A stretch of 64,000 bases of DNA, taken from NCBI GenBank assembly GCA_021209875.1, contig JAGYVD010000002.1, forward strand, positions 3,410,001 to 3,474,000. The letters are read 5' to 3'. Under the pieces are notes generated by a model. The model made no database searches. It was not told where the DNA came from and saw only the letters and a list, made by a program, of their open reading frames with translations. Position numbers and translations under genes: made by a program. The stretch comes from Rosellinia necatrix. Taxonomy: Eukaryota > Ascomycota > Sordariomycetes > Xylariales > Xylariaceae. This document shows positions 51,297 to 62,840 of this stretch, in pieces. Position 1 is the first letter of the stretch; each line of letters opens with the position of its first letter.

Positions 51297-51486
51297 TAGT
51301 AAGGTTTACTAAGGGTAGTGTGGTATTGAGTCTGTAAAAGTGTGATGTAGATTCGAAGGAGAGGCTTCCGGTCCCACAGGGACCAGAAGCCTTAGGCTAG
51401 TATGTTACCTTATCTAATCTACACAATCCTTATCTAGCTAGCTGCGCTAGCTAGATAAGGAGCCCCCCCCCTTCCTGACAGTGTCA
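51297..51486 (+). repeat. Family E solo LTR or short insert, well preserved
   Basis: 190 bp inserted in J1. The flanks are CTTTA (51292-51296) and TTTTA (51487-51491), a 5-bp duplication with one C>T. The empty site in J2 near 57525-57550 joins base for base. Ends TA..CA fit TG..CA. It has an imperfect 13-bp hairpin (51363-51375 with 51379-51391), a perfect 15-bp hairpin (51428-51442 with 51446-51460) and a run of nine C at 51463-51471. No coding capacity. A solo LTR is likely; a hairpin-rich non-autonomous element is the alternative. Confidence 0.85.
51428..51460. other. Perfect 15-bp hairpin in element E
   Basis: CCTTATCTAGCTAGC, loop TGC, GCTAGCTAGATAAGG. The E copy at 22773 has lost the right arm (TTATTTAGCTAGCTCTGC), so pairing was not maintained there. 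Confidence 0.7.
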
Positions 51487-52760
51487 TTTTATGTCGATAC
51501 TTTTGCAGGTTTTATTATAATTTACAATTAAGCCTAGTATGTTTAAAAAACGATTATATTTTTGATAAATATTAAATATTTTTTAAATATATAACCTAAA
51601 TATTATAAAAATAAAGTTGTTTAAATTATATATTCTAAATATAAATAAAAAAAAACGTTTTTAAAATTTAATATAAACTTTTAATAAAGATCTTAAAAAT
51701 AATAAAAATTATATATAAACTAAATAAAAACTAATTTTTATCAACAAAGTTTAATTTTTATTTAAATTTAAGCTGTATTTATTATAAAAATATAACTAGA
51801 ACTAATTAAAACGTGTTTTTTAAATTTTTTTAATTAAATATATATTTAAACCTGTCGCTTAAACAACGGTTAACATTTATTATATTATTAAGTATTTACG
51901 TGTTATCATTTTAGGTTAGATTTGGTCATTAATTAAGCTGTTTTTTTAAAAAAAAAAAAAAGTATATCTACCGTTATTTTTTTACAGAATTTTAAAACTA
52001 AGCTTGAAAAAATTAACTAGGCTTATAAAGCTGCTTTATTTTATTATATAATTTTATTTTTAATCTCTTTTAATTTATTATTTAATTATTAAATAGTTTT
52101 TATTAATTAATTTTAAGTTGTTTAAACTATTTAAATTAAAATAGTTTTTATAGCTTAACTATATTTTATAATATAAAATATTAATTAATTGCTTTTTAAC
52201 TTGTTTAAATAATTTTATAATGTTTTTGTTAAAATTTACATAAAATAAAAAATAAAAAGCTATAAATAAAAAATCAGTTTTATAAAAAACTTTAAACTTT
52301 AATATTATATTTACTGCAAGTTTACATAACAGCTTTAAAACCAGTATTATTATTTAAATTAATAATAATGTTTTAAATTGTTTTTAAAAGAAATAAAAGT
52401 TACATTTTAATAAAATTATTAAACTATAATTAAATTATAAAACAGCTTACAGGTTTTAAATTTTTTTTTTAATATGAGCTAGTTTTTTATATATATTTTG
52501 CAGCGGCAGTATATATATTAATAATAATATAACATTAAGCCTGCTGTAATATAGTTATAATTATTTTTTTATTATAAAGTTTATATTTTTATTAAACTAT
52601 ATTTAAATATATATTATTTTGTATTTAATTTTTATTAAATTAATATAATTTATTATTTTTAAAGCTATAACTAATAAATAGCTAAACTTTCATTTTTAAT
52701 TTTAGTTTCATAATAAAGCAGCTATACATAAAATTATTAAATACTATTTTATAAAAGCTG

Positions 52761-55101
52761 CTGTTAAAAATTTACTTTTTTAGTTTATATATTAAATTTA
52801 GTTTATATATTATATAAACAAAATTATTTATAGCTAAAACTATATATAATTATAATTTAAATAATATCATATAAATTACTACAAAAATCAAAAACTTTAT
52901 ATTTAAATAAAAATGTTAATTTTATCTGCTTTTGTTTAAAAATATTATTTATATTATAATATTTTTGTTTAGTATCGCTATGTTTAAAATGTATATACTT
53001 TTTATTTATAGCTAAATTAAATTTTGTAGTTTAAAATTATAATAAAATATTACTATAATTTATTTTTAATTAAGTTTAAAACCCTAGGCTGTTATTAAAT
53101 AAACTAGAAAAAATAACTTATATATTTTAATAAACTTTAAATTTAAATTTAAACTTTTTAAACAAGCTAAACTTAATTTAATTTTATATTTAAGCCGGCT
53201 TAACTGAATTCTTTTTTTTTTTTTAATATTTAAAACATCATAAATAAAAACATAGCTTACTTTAAACAATTTCTTTTTTAAAATCAAAAAGATGCTTATT
53301 ATATTAGCTCTAGCCTGTTTTTTTAAAAAAAATTAAAAGTTTAATTTAATATAAATATAAATTAATAATAAGCTAAAATTATAATATTATTTGTATTACT
53401 AAAAGTTTAATTTATATAATTATTAAAAATAAAGCTTTAGTATATATTTTTTTTGCTATGTTATCTGCGTTAAAACAAAAAAGTATTATTATAAATATAA
53501 TATTATTATAGCTTTTAACCGTTTTTTTAATATAAAAATGATTTAACTTTTTATTTTTTCTTTTGTTTTAATTAAACAAATTTAAAGCTATTTCAAGCTT
53601 AACATGCTTAAAAATTAGAGTTATAGAAGGGAAGTTGAGTGGTGGAGCCCTGACCCTAGCAGAACATAATTATTATTATTAGGTTTTTTTATTTCATTTT
53701 AAAAATACTGGCATTATTTTGTTTAATTTTATTTCTGTTTTTTCCTGTTTCTACTGTTATATTTAATATAAACTGTTTTTATTATTTTAATATTATATAA
53801 TGATAATTATTATTATTAAAAGTAGTTAAACGAAGAAAATTAAATAAATTACTAGCACGATAGTTTTTACAGCAATAATAATTATTGCTTGTGTTTTTAT
53901 TACTACAGCGCTTATAAAAGTTGTTTTAATATTTAATTGAAATTTTTAAGTTATTAGGTTTGTTAAAAAAGTTTTTATTTAATAAAACATATAAAAAAAC
54001 TGTAATAGTTAGAAGATTCAATTTATTTAAAATATTTATAACTATATTTAATATACTAGCTATTTAAATATTAGTTAATATAGCGGCTTTTTTTTCGTTT
54101 TATTAGCATGTTTTATATTAAATAATTAATCTATAGTTTTATTAGTTATAATATTATTTTTAGTAAATTATAGTTTTAAATTTTATATTATTCACGATTT
54201 AATATTAATATTTTTAAACGTTGAAAAACTTTTAAACCTGTTTAATTAATTTTTAAACTAAATTAAAAAATGTTTTTCAAAGCTTTATATTGTTATATAA
54301 AATATTAATTAAAACATTAGCTTTTTTTTAACATTTTAAAAAATCATCTATAGTTTTTTAGTTTAAGCTAAATTGTTTTAACAGCAATATATTTTTAACC
54401 AAAAATCGCATTAATTTAAAATATTTTATTAAATTCTTTTTAAAGTTGTTTATATTTAAGCGTAATATATATAATAAAATATAATAAAGTAATATTATTA
54501 TAAGCTTAAAAAATTAAAGGTATTATAAAAAAATATTTAAATATATATATAATATCTTTAAATAATTGCTTTTATATGTAAATATTATTAGCTATTATTT
54601 TTAATTTATTAACTTATTTTTAAAAACTATAAAAAATAAAACAAAATGAATTATATTTATAAAAATATTTTTCAACACATTTTAGCTTTTAATTATAATA
54701 TATATGTTTATAGTTGTTTAATAAACACGTTTATGAGCTTCTTTTTGATAATAAATAAAAATAAATAACTTGCCACGTTTATAATTTTAAATAAACTTTA
54801 ATTATTAAATATATCTACATAAATAATTTTCATCATAATAATTTTTAAAATATAAAATAAACTATGAAATGTTTTTAGCAAATGTTTATTTATAAGCTTT
54901 AATAAAATATATAATTTATATAAAAAAGAATACTTTCCAAAAAAACGTTTTATTCATGTTAATTATTTAATTATAGCTAGATTAAAACATATATATTTAA
55001 AATTTTGAGTATAAACAAAATCTTATAACTTTAAAAAATCCAAAAATTAACATTAGTTTAATTTAATAATAAGATCTGTTAGTTATATAAATATACTACT
55101 T
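52761..55101. repeat. AT-rich decayed sequence with a small G+C patch
   Basis: No gene. At 53620-53676 a short less mutated patch reads GAAGGGAAGTTGAGTGGTGG then GAGCCCTGACCCTAGC, with no partner in the window. The minus-strand frame at 53084-53287 is Lys/Leu/Ile-rich chance sequence. Confidence 0.45.
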
Positions 55102-55308
55102 TAAAGAAATTAGTATAAAAATAAAAAAAAAATGCTTTTATTAATTTTTCTACTTAATAAAGAATTTTAATAAGTTTAGAATTAACCCCTACAGGGGTAG
55201 CCGTGGGCCACCTGTTGCCAGCCGTAGCCTGTGCAACCTATCTAATCTAATCTAATAATACACGAGCCGTTGGCTCGATTGATACGGGCCCCTTCAGGGA
55301 CTCTATCA
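55102..55308 (-). repeat. LTR of family B, no target duplication
   Basis: About 207 bp. Left 80 bp are erased; the rest (CCCCTACAGGGGTAGCCGTG to GGGACTCTATCA) is well kept. The flanks TACTT and TCAAC do not match. To its right lies internal B-like sequence that in element B is thousands of bases from the LTR, so the junction arose by deletion or by insertion followed by loss. Confidence 0.85.
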
Positions 55309-56074
55309 TCAACAAATAAAAACACCTTTTTTATTTTTATTTTTTTTGCTTTTTTATTTATTTATACCCCTGTTTATAATATATAGATAAAATAAATATT
55401 AATTAGTTTTTTTTTAATTTTGATCCTAGTTTTTATAATTTAAATATTTATAATTTTAGCTTAAATTATTATCATAGTTATATTCTTAATTATGTTTTTA
55501 ATTACAATTTTTTAGTTTTTCATTATTTTTTTGATTTTTTTAATAGTTATTGCGGTTTTAGTTCTAACACTTGCCGCTTTTTTTGCAGCTGCTACTTTAA
55601 TTATTATAATTTTTACAGCATTTTTAATACTGTTTAAAATTATATTTACAGCTGTTCTACTTTTAATTTTTAAAATATTTATTCATTAATTAATATTTTT
55701 TTTAATTAAACCGATAAATATAGCTTTTTTAACAAGTTATTTTAATCATTAATATTAAATTTATTAATATTATTTTAAATTTAATGTTGCATTATTTTTT
55801 AACTTTATGTTTCAGTTCATATTAATTGTTTTTCTTTTATATATATAATTAGCTAAAGTTTTTTTAATTTAAAAATTAACTGTAATTTAAAATTATATTT
55901 TTTTATTAGTCATAAATATTTTTTATAATTTTATGCTAGTTTTTATGCTGTTCATAACGTTTATTATTATATTTATTTTCCAAGGTTTTCTATTTATTTT
56001 TCTTTTATATAATAAAATTTAGGCATGGTTTTTATTTATTAAAAATTAAATTAATAACATTAATAAGCTCAAAG
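55309..56074 (-). mobile_element. Second minus-strand B-like remnant
   Basis: Aligns with 32030-32860 and with the reverse complement of element B at about 36250-37030, for example GCTGCTACTTTAATTATTAT near 55588. It merges without break into J2. It includes the antisense of the open Ala/Val-rich relic at 36740. Confidence 0.75.
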
Positions 56075-56318
56075 AGTCACGGATGCCACACATGCCTACA
56101 CACCCCTGACTAGGACCCACCTGGAAAGGTCCTTCTGGTTGTGGGCCAAGGCCCACAACACCTACGTACATCACGTGACCTAGCATCCGTGCACCTATAA
56201 ACTAATACATACCTAATTTCTACCTAGATAGCTTTTTTTAGTTCTCTATCTTTTAATTAATATATATATAAGACCTTAACTAGGAGCTTTGCCTCTGCAA
56301 AGAACACCAATCGTGACA
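56075..56318. repeat. Solo LTR, family F, nearly unmutated
   Basis: 244 bp from AGTCACGG to ATCGTGACA with CAAAG on both sides (56070-56074, 56319-56323). The termini form a short inverted repeat (GTCACG/CGTGAC). Inside are a perfect 10-bp hairpin (56138-56147, 56150-56159) and a wider inverted pair CACGGATGC/GCATCCGTG (56078, 56183). It is the only copy in the window, and the least AT-rich insert. Confidence 0.9.
56138..56159. other. Perfect 10-bp hairpin in LTR F
   Basis: GTTGTGGGCC, loop AA, GGCCCACAAC. It is flanked by a second small inverted pair GGACC/GGTCC. Confidence 0.7.
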
Positions 56319-58765
56319 CAAAGCAGCTTATTTATAAAGCTTTTATAAGTTAAATTTATTTTATATAATTTTATTTAATTATAAAAAGCTGTACAATCAT
56401 TAGTTTATTAGATAAGTTTTTATTTAATATAGATTTGTTTAATATTAATTTAATTTAAAATTATTTTAAAATTACCGCTTGAATAAAGTTGTTTTATTTG
56501 TAAAAAAAAGAAATTATAAAGCTTTTTAAATTAAACGCTTAAGATATGAATATTTAAAAACTCATATACTTTAAAATAAGTATATATAAATTAAATACAA
56601 CATAAATATATAGTTATCTAAAATTAAGGTTTATATAAGCTGCTATAAAACACTAAATCTATAGTTATCTATATAGAAAGCAAAAGTTTATAATAATATA
56701 AACTATGCTGGTTTATTTTAATAAAAACATGAGTTTTTATATAAGTTTATTATTATATTAAATATTTTTTAAATTAAATTTCTTTAGCTTATATATAATA
56801 AATAAAGATAATGATTTTTAAAACAAAGTAAATTATTGTTTTAAAATTTGTTTTAAAGGTTTAAAGTTAAATTATTTTTAATAAAAACTGCTAATTAAAA
56901 TATAAATTAATAATTATTATAAATTGGGCTTGAAATAAATATAACTATAAAAAAGGTTTTTATAAATATATTAATTAAACTAGGTTATCTAATTATTTTA
57001 TTTATATAAATACCTCTAATATTAAAACGTAATTTAAATGGCTATAATTTTAAAAATCTTAATATTTTATTATATTTTATGTTTAAAATCTAAATAGCTG
57101 TAAGCTTAATTTTTAAAAATAAACAATATCATATATTAATTATAAATATTTAATTTTATTTTGCCATAAAATTTCTTAATTTTTAATATTAAAACATTTA
57201 TAAAGAAATAATAAATTACATAGTTGTTCATATTAAATCTAAATATTTTATTAAACTTTTTAAAACGTTAAACTATTAAATAAAATTTTATATTATATAT
57301 TTAAATAATAATTAACACAGCTATAAATTAAATTTAAATAATAATATTTATATATGATAAAAAAAGCTCTGTTAATTAAAATCATTATTATATAAAAGCT
57401 TAAATTGTTTATAGTTTTTTAGTTTTTTTTAAAATATCTACAGTTTTAATATTATTTTAAATATAATTTATTTTTGTTTTTTTATTAATAAGTAGTATTT
57501 ATAGTAAAAATATATTAATTTTAATATTAAAAACTTTTATATAAATACTTTTATAATTTTTATTAGAATTTAATATTAAATGTAATAAGTTTAAAAATAC
57601 TTATATTTTTAATAAATATTAAATATTTTTCAAATATATAATATAACTATTATAAAAAGAAAGTTGGTTAAATAATATATTATTAGTCTAAATAAAAAAA
57701 GTTTTTAAAATTTAATGCTAATTTTTTATAAATAAATTAAAAATAAAAAATATTATCTATAAGCTGAACAAAAATAACTTTTTAAAAAACCTTAATTTTT
57801 ATTTAAATTTAAATACTTTTTATAATAAAATTATAATTAAAACTAATTAAAACATCTTTTTTAAAAGTTTTTTAATCAAATATATATTTAAGCGTCTAAG
57901 GTAAATTAAATTAAGTATTTATTATATTATTAAATATTTACGCGGTGCTATTTTAAGTCAGATTTAATTATTAATTATGCTGTGTTTAAAAGAAAATTCG
58001 CTAATATTTTTAGCGTTATATTTTAAAAAGTTTTAAAATTAAGCTTAAAAAAACAAACTAGGCCTGTAAAGCTGTTTTATTTTATAATCTGATTTTATAT
58101 TAAATCTGTTTTAATGTATCATTTAATTATTAAATAGTTTTTATAAACTAATTTTCACTTTTTTAAACAGTTTAAATTAACATAGCTTTTATAGTTTAAA
58201 TATATTTTATAATATAAAATATTAATTAAGAGCTTTTTAAATAGCTTAAGTACTTTTGTAAGATTTTTTATAAAAATTTAAATTAAAAAAAATTAAAAAG
58301 CTATAAATAAAAAATTTGTTTTATTAAAAGTTTAAACTTTAATATTATATTTACTACAGGTGTAAATAATAGCTTTAAAATTGATATTATTTTTAAATAA
58401 TTTTAATATTTTAAATTATTTTAAAAATAAATATAAGTTAAGTTTTAATTAAATTATTAAGCTATAACTAAGTTATAAAAGAGCTTCATTATTTTAAGCT
58501 TTTTTTTTAATATAACCTAGTTTTTTATATATGTTTTTATAATAACAATATATATATTTATAACAGTATAAAATTAAGCTTGTTATAATATAATTATAAT
58601 TATTTTATTTATTATAAAATTTATTTTTTATTAAAATATATTTAAACATAAATTATATTTAGTTTATTTAATTATTAAATTCATATAGTTTATTATTTTT
58701 AAATTTATAATTAATAAATAATTAAACTTTTATTTTTAATTTTGTTTTAATTATAAAACTGCTTT

Positions 58766-58960
58766 ATGTTATGGCCCACAGCCATGCTGGCGATCTTTAA
58801 TTGGCCGGCTGGCCAACCGGCCAGCCGATCCCTGATTGGCCACCGGGCTAAGCAGGTATAGGTATAGAATAATAAATGTAGTAAGTAGGCCAGTCACGTA
58901 ATGAAAAGCTAATAGTATATATAAGTAGGAATTCTGGCTGACGGCCTTATATATAGTTTT
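58766..58960 (+). repeat. 5' LTR of element G
   Basis: Starts TGTTATGGCCCACAGCC inside J2. Contains a perfect 9-bp hairpin (58805-58813, 58818-58826), the likely TATA box in TATATATAAGTAGG and GAATTCTGGC. The 3' border is uncertain since the second LTR is outside the window; it probably falls near the T-runs at 58940-58990. Confidence 0.75.
58916..58930 (+). promoter_or_regulatory. Putative TATA box of element G
   Basis: TATATATAAGTAGG lies about 150 bp into the LTR, upstream of GGAATTCTGGC. A core promoter role is inferred from position. Confidence 0.35.
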
Positions 58961-61900
58961 TTTTTTTTTTTAACTTTAGTTTTTTTTTTTAATATATAAA
59001 TATAATTAGACATTATTTTAACTGCTGCTATTGCAGCTATTATAAAACTAAAGTTTATTTTTATTATTTAAAAAATGTTAAATTTTGTAAAACGATTAAT
59101 TAATTAATATGTTAAAAATATTATAATAAAAAAATAATCTAACTTTTTAGCGGAGGCTAAATAATAAATATGTTTTAAAAAACAATTTAAATAAATTAGC
59201 ATTTAAAAACATTAGTTAATATAATTATTATAAACTTTATTATTAATTTTAAAGTTTATAAAATTAACATTATAAATAAATAATATTAATATAATAAAAT
59301 GTTTAAAATATAAAAGAATAATTATAATAAAAATAAAAGCCAAAAAAATAAACTTATTAATATTTTTATATTAAAGTTATACTGTTTAAAATAATAGTTA
59401 AAACTTGCGTGCAGCAAACTTTTATAAAACTTTATTAAAATTTTATAAAATAAATAAAAATTAATACAGCTTATTTTATTATTAATAAATAATTAAAAAT
59501 AGTATTTGCAGCAATAACGCTTAAAAAAACATATATTTTATTATAAAATAGTTTTATAAACTTTTAATAATTTATAAAATTAGTTTATAACTATTTTAAA
59601 AAAATATATTATAAATTTAAACATTGTTTATTATTTATTAATACTGCTTAAAATATTTTAAAAATATAATTAATTTAATAAATAAAACACATAATAATTT
59701 TATATAAATATTATATTAAATAAATTAATATAGTTTATAAAATAAAAAATTAAAGCTAACTTAGATTATATTTTAATTAAAACAAATAAAAAATAAAAGT
59801 TTTTAAAATTAACTCGTTATAATATTTATTTAATTAAACAGGATATTTAGCGGTTATTAAAAATTATTTTTAAACTAGACTTAGACATTTTTAATTTATA
59901 ATATATTAAAAAAATTAAAATTAACTTTTAAAGCCGCAGAACTATAAGTTTTTATAAACAAAAGCTAGTAAATAATAAATTAAAAATAAAATTTAAGCAT
60001 TAGTTTATATTTTTAAAAAGCAAACTTGTTAAAAATAACAATTATTTTTAATATAAATTAAAAAAATTAATTATATTATTAGTTATATAAAAATAAAGCT
60101 TTAGAAAATTTTATGCTGTTTATTATTAATAATTATAATAAACTAATAATAAAACTAGCTAAAAAGTTTTAAACTATTTTTTTTATTTTATAATAATTTT
60201 AATAAATATAAAAAACTAAAGTTAAATATTAAAACTTAAAAATATTTATAAGCAATAAGTTTATTTTATTTTATATAAAGTTTATTTAATAAGCCGGTAT
60301 AATATAAATTAATTTAAAAATTTTAAACAGGATATATATAATAAGTTATTTAAATATTTAAATAAGTTTTATATAAATAAACTATATAATAATATAATAG
60401 ATTTTATTATTTATTGCAAGTATATATAGTTATATACTTATTAGCATCAGAAAAATTTTATTTAAAGCAAAGCTTTATAAAAAAAAAAAATTTAAAAAAA
60501 AAAAAGCTAGAAAAATTTTAACCTGGGCTGCCCAAAGTAGTCTTTAACTTAAAAACGCTTAAATATTAAAAAATAATAATAAAAACGTTGTTATAATTAA
60601 ATAAATAAAAATAAAACAAAAATTTATATAAAACTAAAATTAAATTAGTTTAAAGCTTTTATTTTAAAAAGCAAACGTTTTATTTATTATAAATAAAAAT
60701 ATTGCTGCTATAATTATTTATATAAAAACAATTTTAACAAACTAAATAATATATATATTAGCGTTATTTTTATAAAAACTATAGAAACAGATTATATAAA
60801 AATAAAAATATAAAAAAAAAAAAAAATAGCTTAAAATAAATAAATCTTTTTTAAGCAGAAAATATTAACATTTAATATAATATAATATAAAAAATCCTGT
60901 TTAATTTTTTAAAAATATTTTAAAAAAAACTGTTTTTATAAATTATATTATAATAAATAATAAACTTATATTATTTATTAAAGCTTTAGTTAATATAAAA
61001 GCAGACATATATATTTTAATTAGCATAATTTTTGCAGCTTAAATAATAAAATATTTAAAACTTAAAATTATAACAAGTTTTAAACCAGCTATTATTATTA
61101 AATATAACTATAATTTAATTTAATAAATATACTTAGCTTTAAAAATATTTTTAAAATATAAAAAAATAATATAAAAAGCTTTTTAATTATAATTAATATA
61201 AAATATAATATAATTATTAAAAAAACATTATAATTATTATAACAAATTAATAAATTTTTATATAAATAACTTTTGTTTTTAAAGAATTAAAAACTAGAAT
61301 ATTAAGCTTTTAAAATTTTAATAAATAAAACAAGCAATTTATTAAAATATTTTAAATATTAAAAAACGTTGTTTAAAAAAAAACTAATAAACTATAAAAA
61401 TAAAAACGTAAAAATAAGCTATTTAATTAAAAACAGCAAAAATAAAAGCTATAAAATTAAATATTTTAAGCTAAATATAATAAAAATTATTTAATAAAAA
61501 CTAAACTAATTATAAATAATATAAACTTAAAAGTTTTTTAAACTTATTTTAATAATTATTTTAAAGCTTTAAAATTAAAAGTTATTTTAAATAAAAAATC
61601 AAACTATATAAAAATATATAAAATAAAAAAATATTAAATAAAAATAAAAATACCGACTTAATTTTAAAAATAATAAAAATTAAACTAAAAATAAAAACTA
61701 CGTTTAAAAAAATGTTTAAAAATGGTATTAATTTTAATAAAACGTTATTAAATAATATAAACATTAATTTATAAAAATTATAAGTATTAAAGCTATAGTT
61801 TTAATATAATGTTATTATAAAATAATATAAGATGCTATAGTATAACTATATTAGATAAACTTAATAAAATAATAAAAAATAAGAAATAAAAGACTTAAAA

Positions 61901-62417
61901 TAAATTATTAAACAAAAATAAAATAAAACTAAAAAAACTTATTATAAATTATTTTAAAAGTTTATTATAAATATTTAAATATTTTTTAAAAGCTGTTTTA
62001 AATAATCTGTTTTTATATAAACTAAAAGTTAATTATTATTTAATATTAAATTAAAATTTAAAATTATTAAAATATAGTTTTTATATAAAATATTATTTAA
62101 AAAGCTAAAACATATTAATAATATATTTATAACAATTTAATAAAAAATTTATAAAACTTACGCTAGCTTTTTAAAATGCTTTTATATTTTTATATATAAA
62201 AACAACAAGTTTTTATATTTATATATTAATTATAAAAACTAAATATTTTACTTTAAAAACTGCTATTTATTACTATTAATTAAAAAATATTAGCTTATAT
62301 AATATAAGCTAAAATGTTTAAAAAATTAATATTAAATAAATATTTTATTATATTAATATTATAAAAAAATAAAAATTAACTGTTTTTTAACCTAGTATAA
62401 AGGTTATTAGTTTAAAA

Positions 62418-62840
62418 TATTTTTTTAAATTAATTAAAAAGCCAGCTATTTTTAAAAATATATTAACAATATATTATAAAAATATTTAAATATTTTTATA
62501 TAGCTTATATTAATAATGTTATAATTAAATTAAATAATAAACTAAAATATTAAGATAATATTAATAAAATGCTATAATGCTTTAAAAAACAGGACTACAG
62601 GCCGACTTAGAAAAATGTAAATTTTATATAAAAAACCAAGTTTTTTAAATTTATTATTAGAACTAAAGCAATAAAAGTTAACTTTAATAAAATTAAAATT
62701 ATTTTTGCTAAAAACGCTTAAAAACAAAACGTTATTAAAAAAAACGTTTATTTTTAAACTTTATAAGTTTTATAAAAGTTTATTTAAAAATATAATTAAA
62801 AAATAAAACTATTAAATAATTTAATTTATATAAAAGCTAA
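62418..62840 (+). pseudogene. Reverse transcriptase relic of element G (Ty3/gypsy)
   Basis: Reading the plus strand gives, in order, a decayed PFGL..PATF block (F-F-K-L-I-K-K-P-A-I-F, from 62421), the catalytic YxDD turned into I-A-Y-I-N-N-V-I-I (Y at 62506-62508, the two Asp now Asn by G>A), then G-L-Q-A-D-L-E-K-C-K-F-Y-I-K from 62592, a K-F-I-I-R-T-K piece in place of GFI-G-T-E, and L-F-L-N-F-I-S-F then Y-K-S-L-F-K-N from about 62748, the FLGF-x2-FYRRFI thumb region. This order and spacing is that of Ty3/gypsy reverse transcriptase. The frame shifts at least three times by single bases and has many TAA stops, and both catalytic aspartates are lost, so it is dead. Confidence 0.8.

Larger units (their letters stand above)
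49790..52760. repeat. Segment J1, first copy of a 2.5-2.7 kb direct repeat
   Basis: Aligns in the same orientation with 55960-58765: TTATAAGTTAGATTTATTTT near 49950 with TTATAAGTTAAATTTATTTT near 56344, and GCTCTGTTAATTAAAAT-type blocks near 51115 and 57365. It is interrupted by E at 51297-51486, which J2 lacks. No protein is readable. The minus-strand remnant of a B-like element passes into J2, so J is probably the decayed interior of a related element. Confidence 0.75.
55960..58765. repeat. Segment J2, second copy of the direct repeat
   Basis: Same orientation as J1. It lacks insert E but carries solo LTR F at 56075-56318, at a point where J1 is uninterrupted (near 49920). On its right it is cut by the LTR of element G at 58766. 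No coding region is readable. Confidence 0.75.

Noticed and set aside
51463..51471. Telomere-like or assembly-gap C run
   Set aside because: Nine C in a row belong to insert E; the other E copy has a T-run at the same place, which fits C>T change, and no telomere repeat is present.
53084..53287. 67-codon minus-strand frame
   Set aside because: Lys/Leu-rich chance frame in eroded DNA with no copies or motif.
55102..55308. LTR pair with 13059 or 21044 forming a giant element
   Set aside because: The copies at 13059 and 21044 have their own matching target duplications and are solo LTRs.
56075..56318. tRNA or other structured RNA gene because of its hairpins
   Set aside because: No cloverleaf or box motifs; the 5-bp duplication and terminal inverted repeat show a solo LTR.
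61582..61764. 60-codon minus-strand frame
   Set aside because: Antisense to the gypsy element G and composed of Phe/Ile/Leu as expected by chance.
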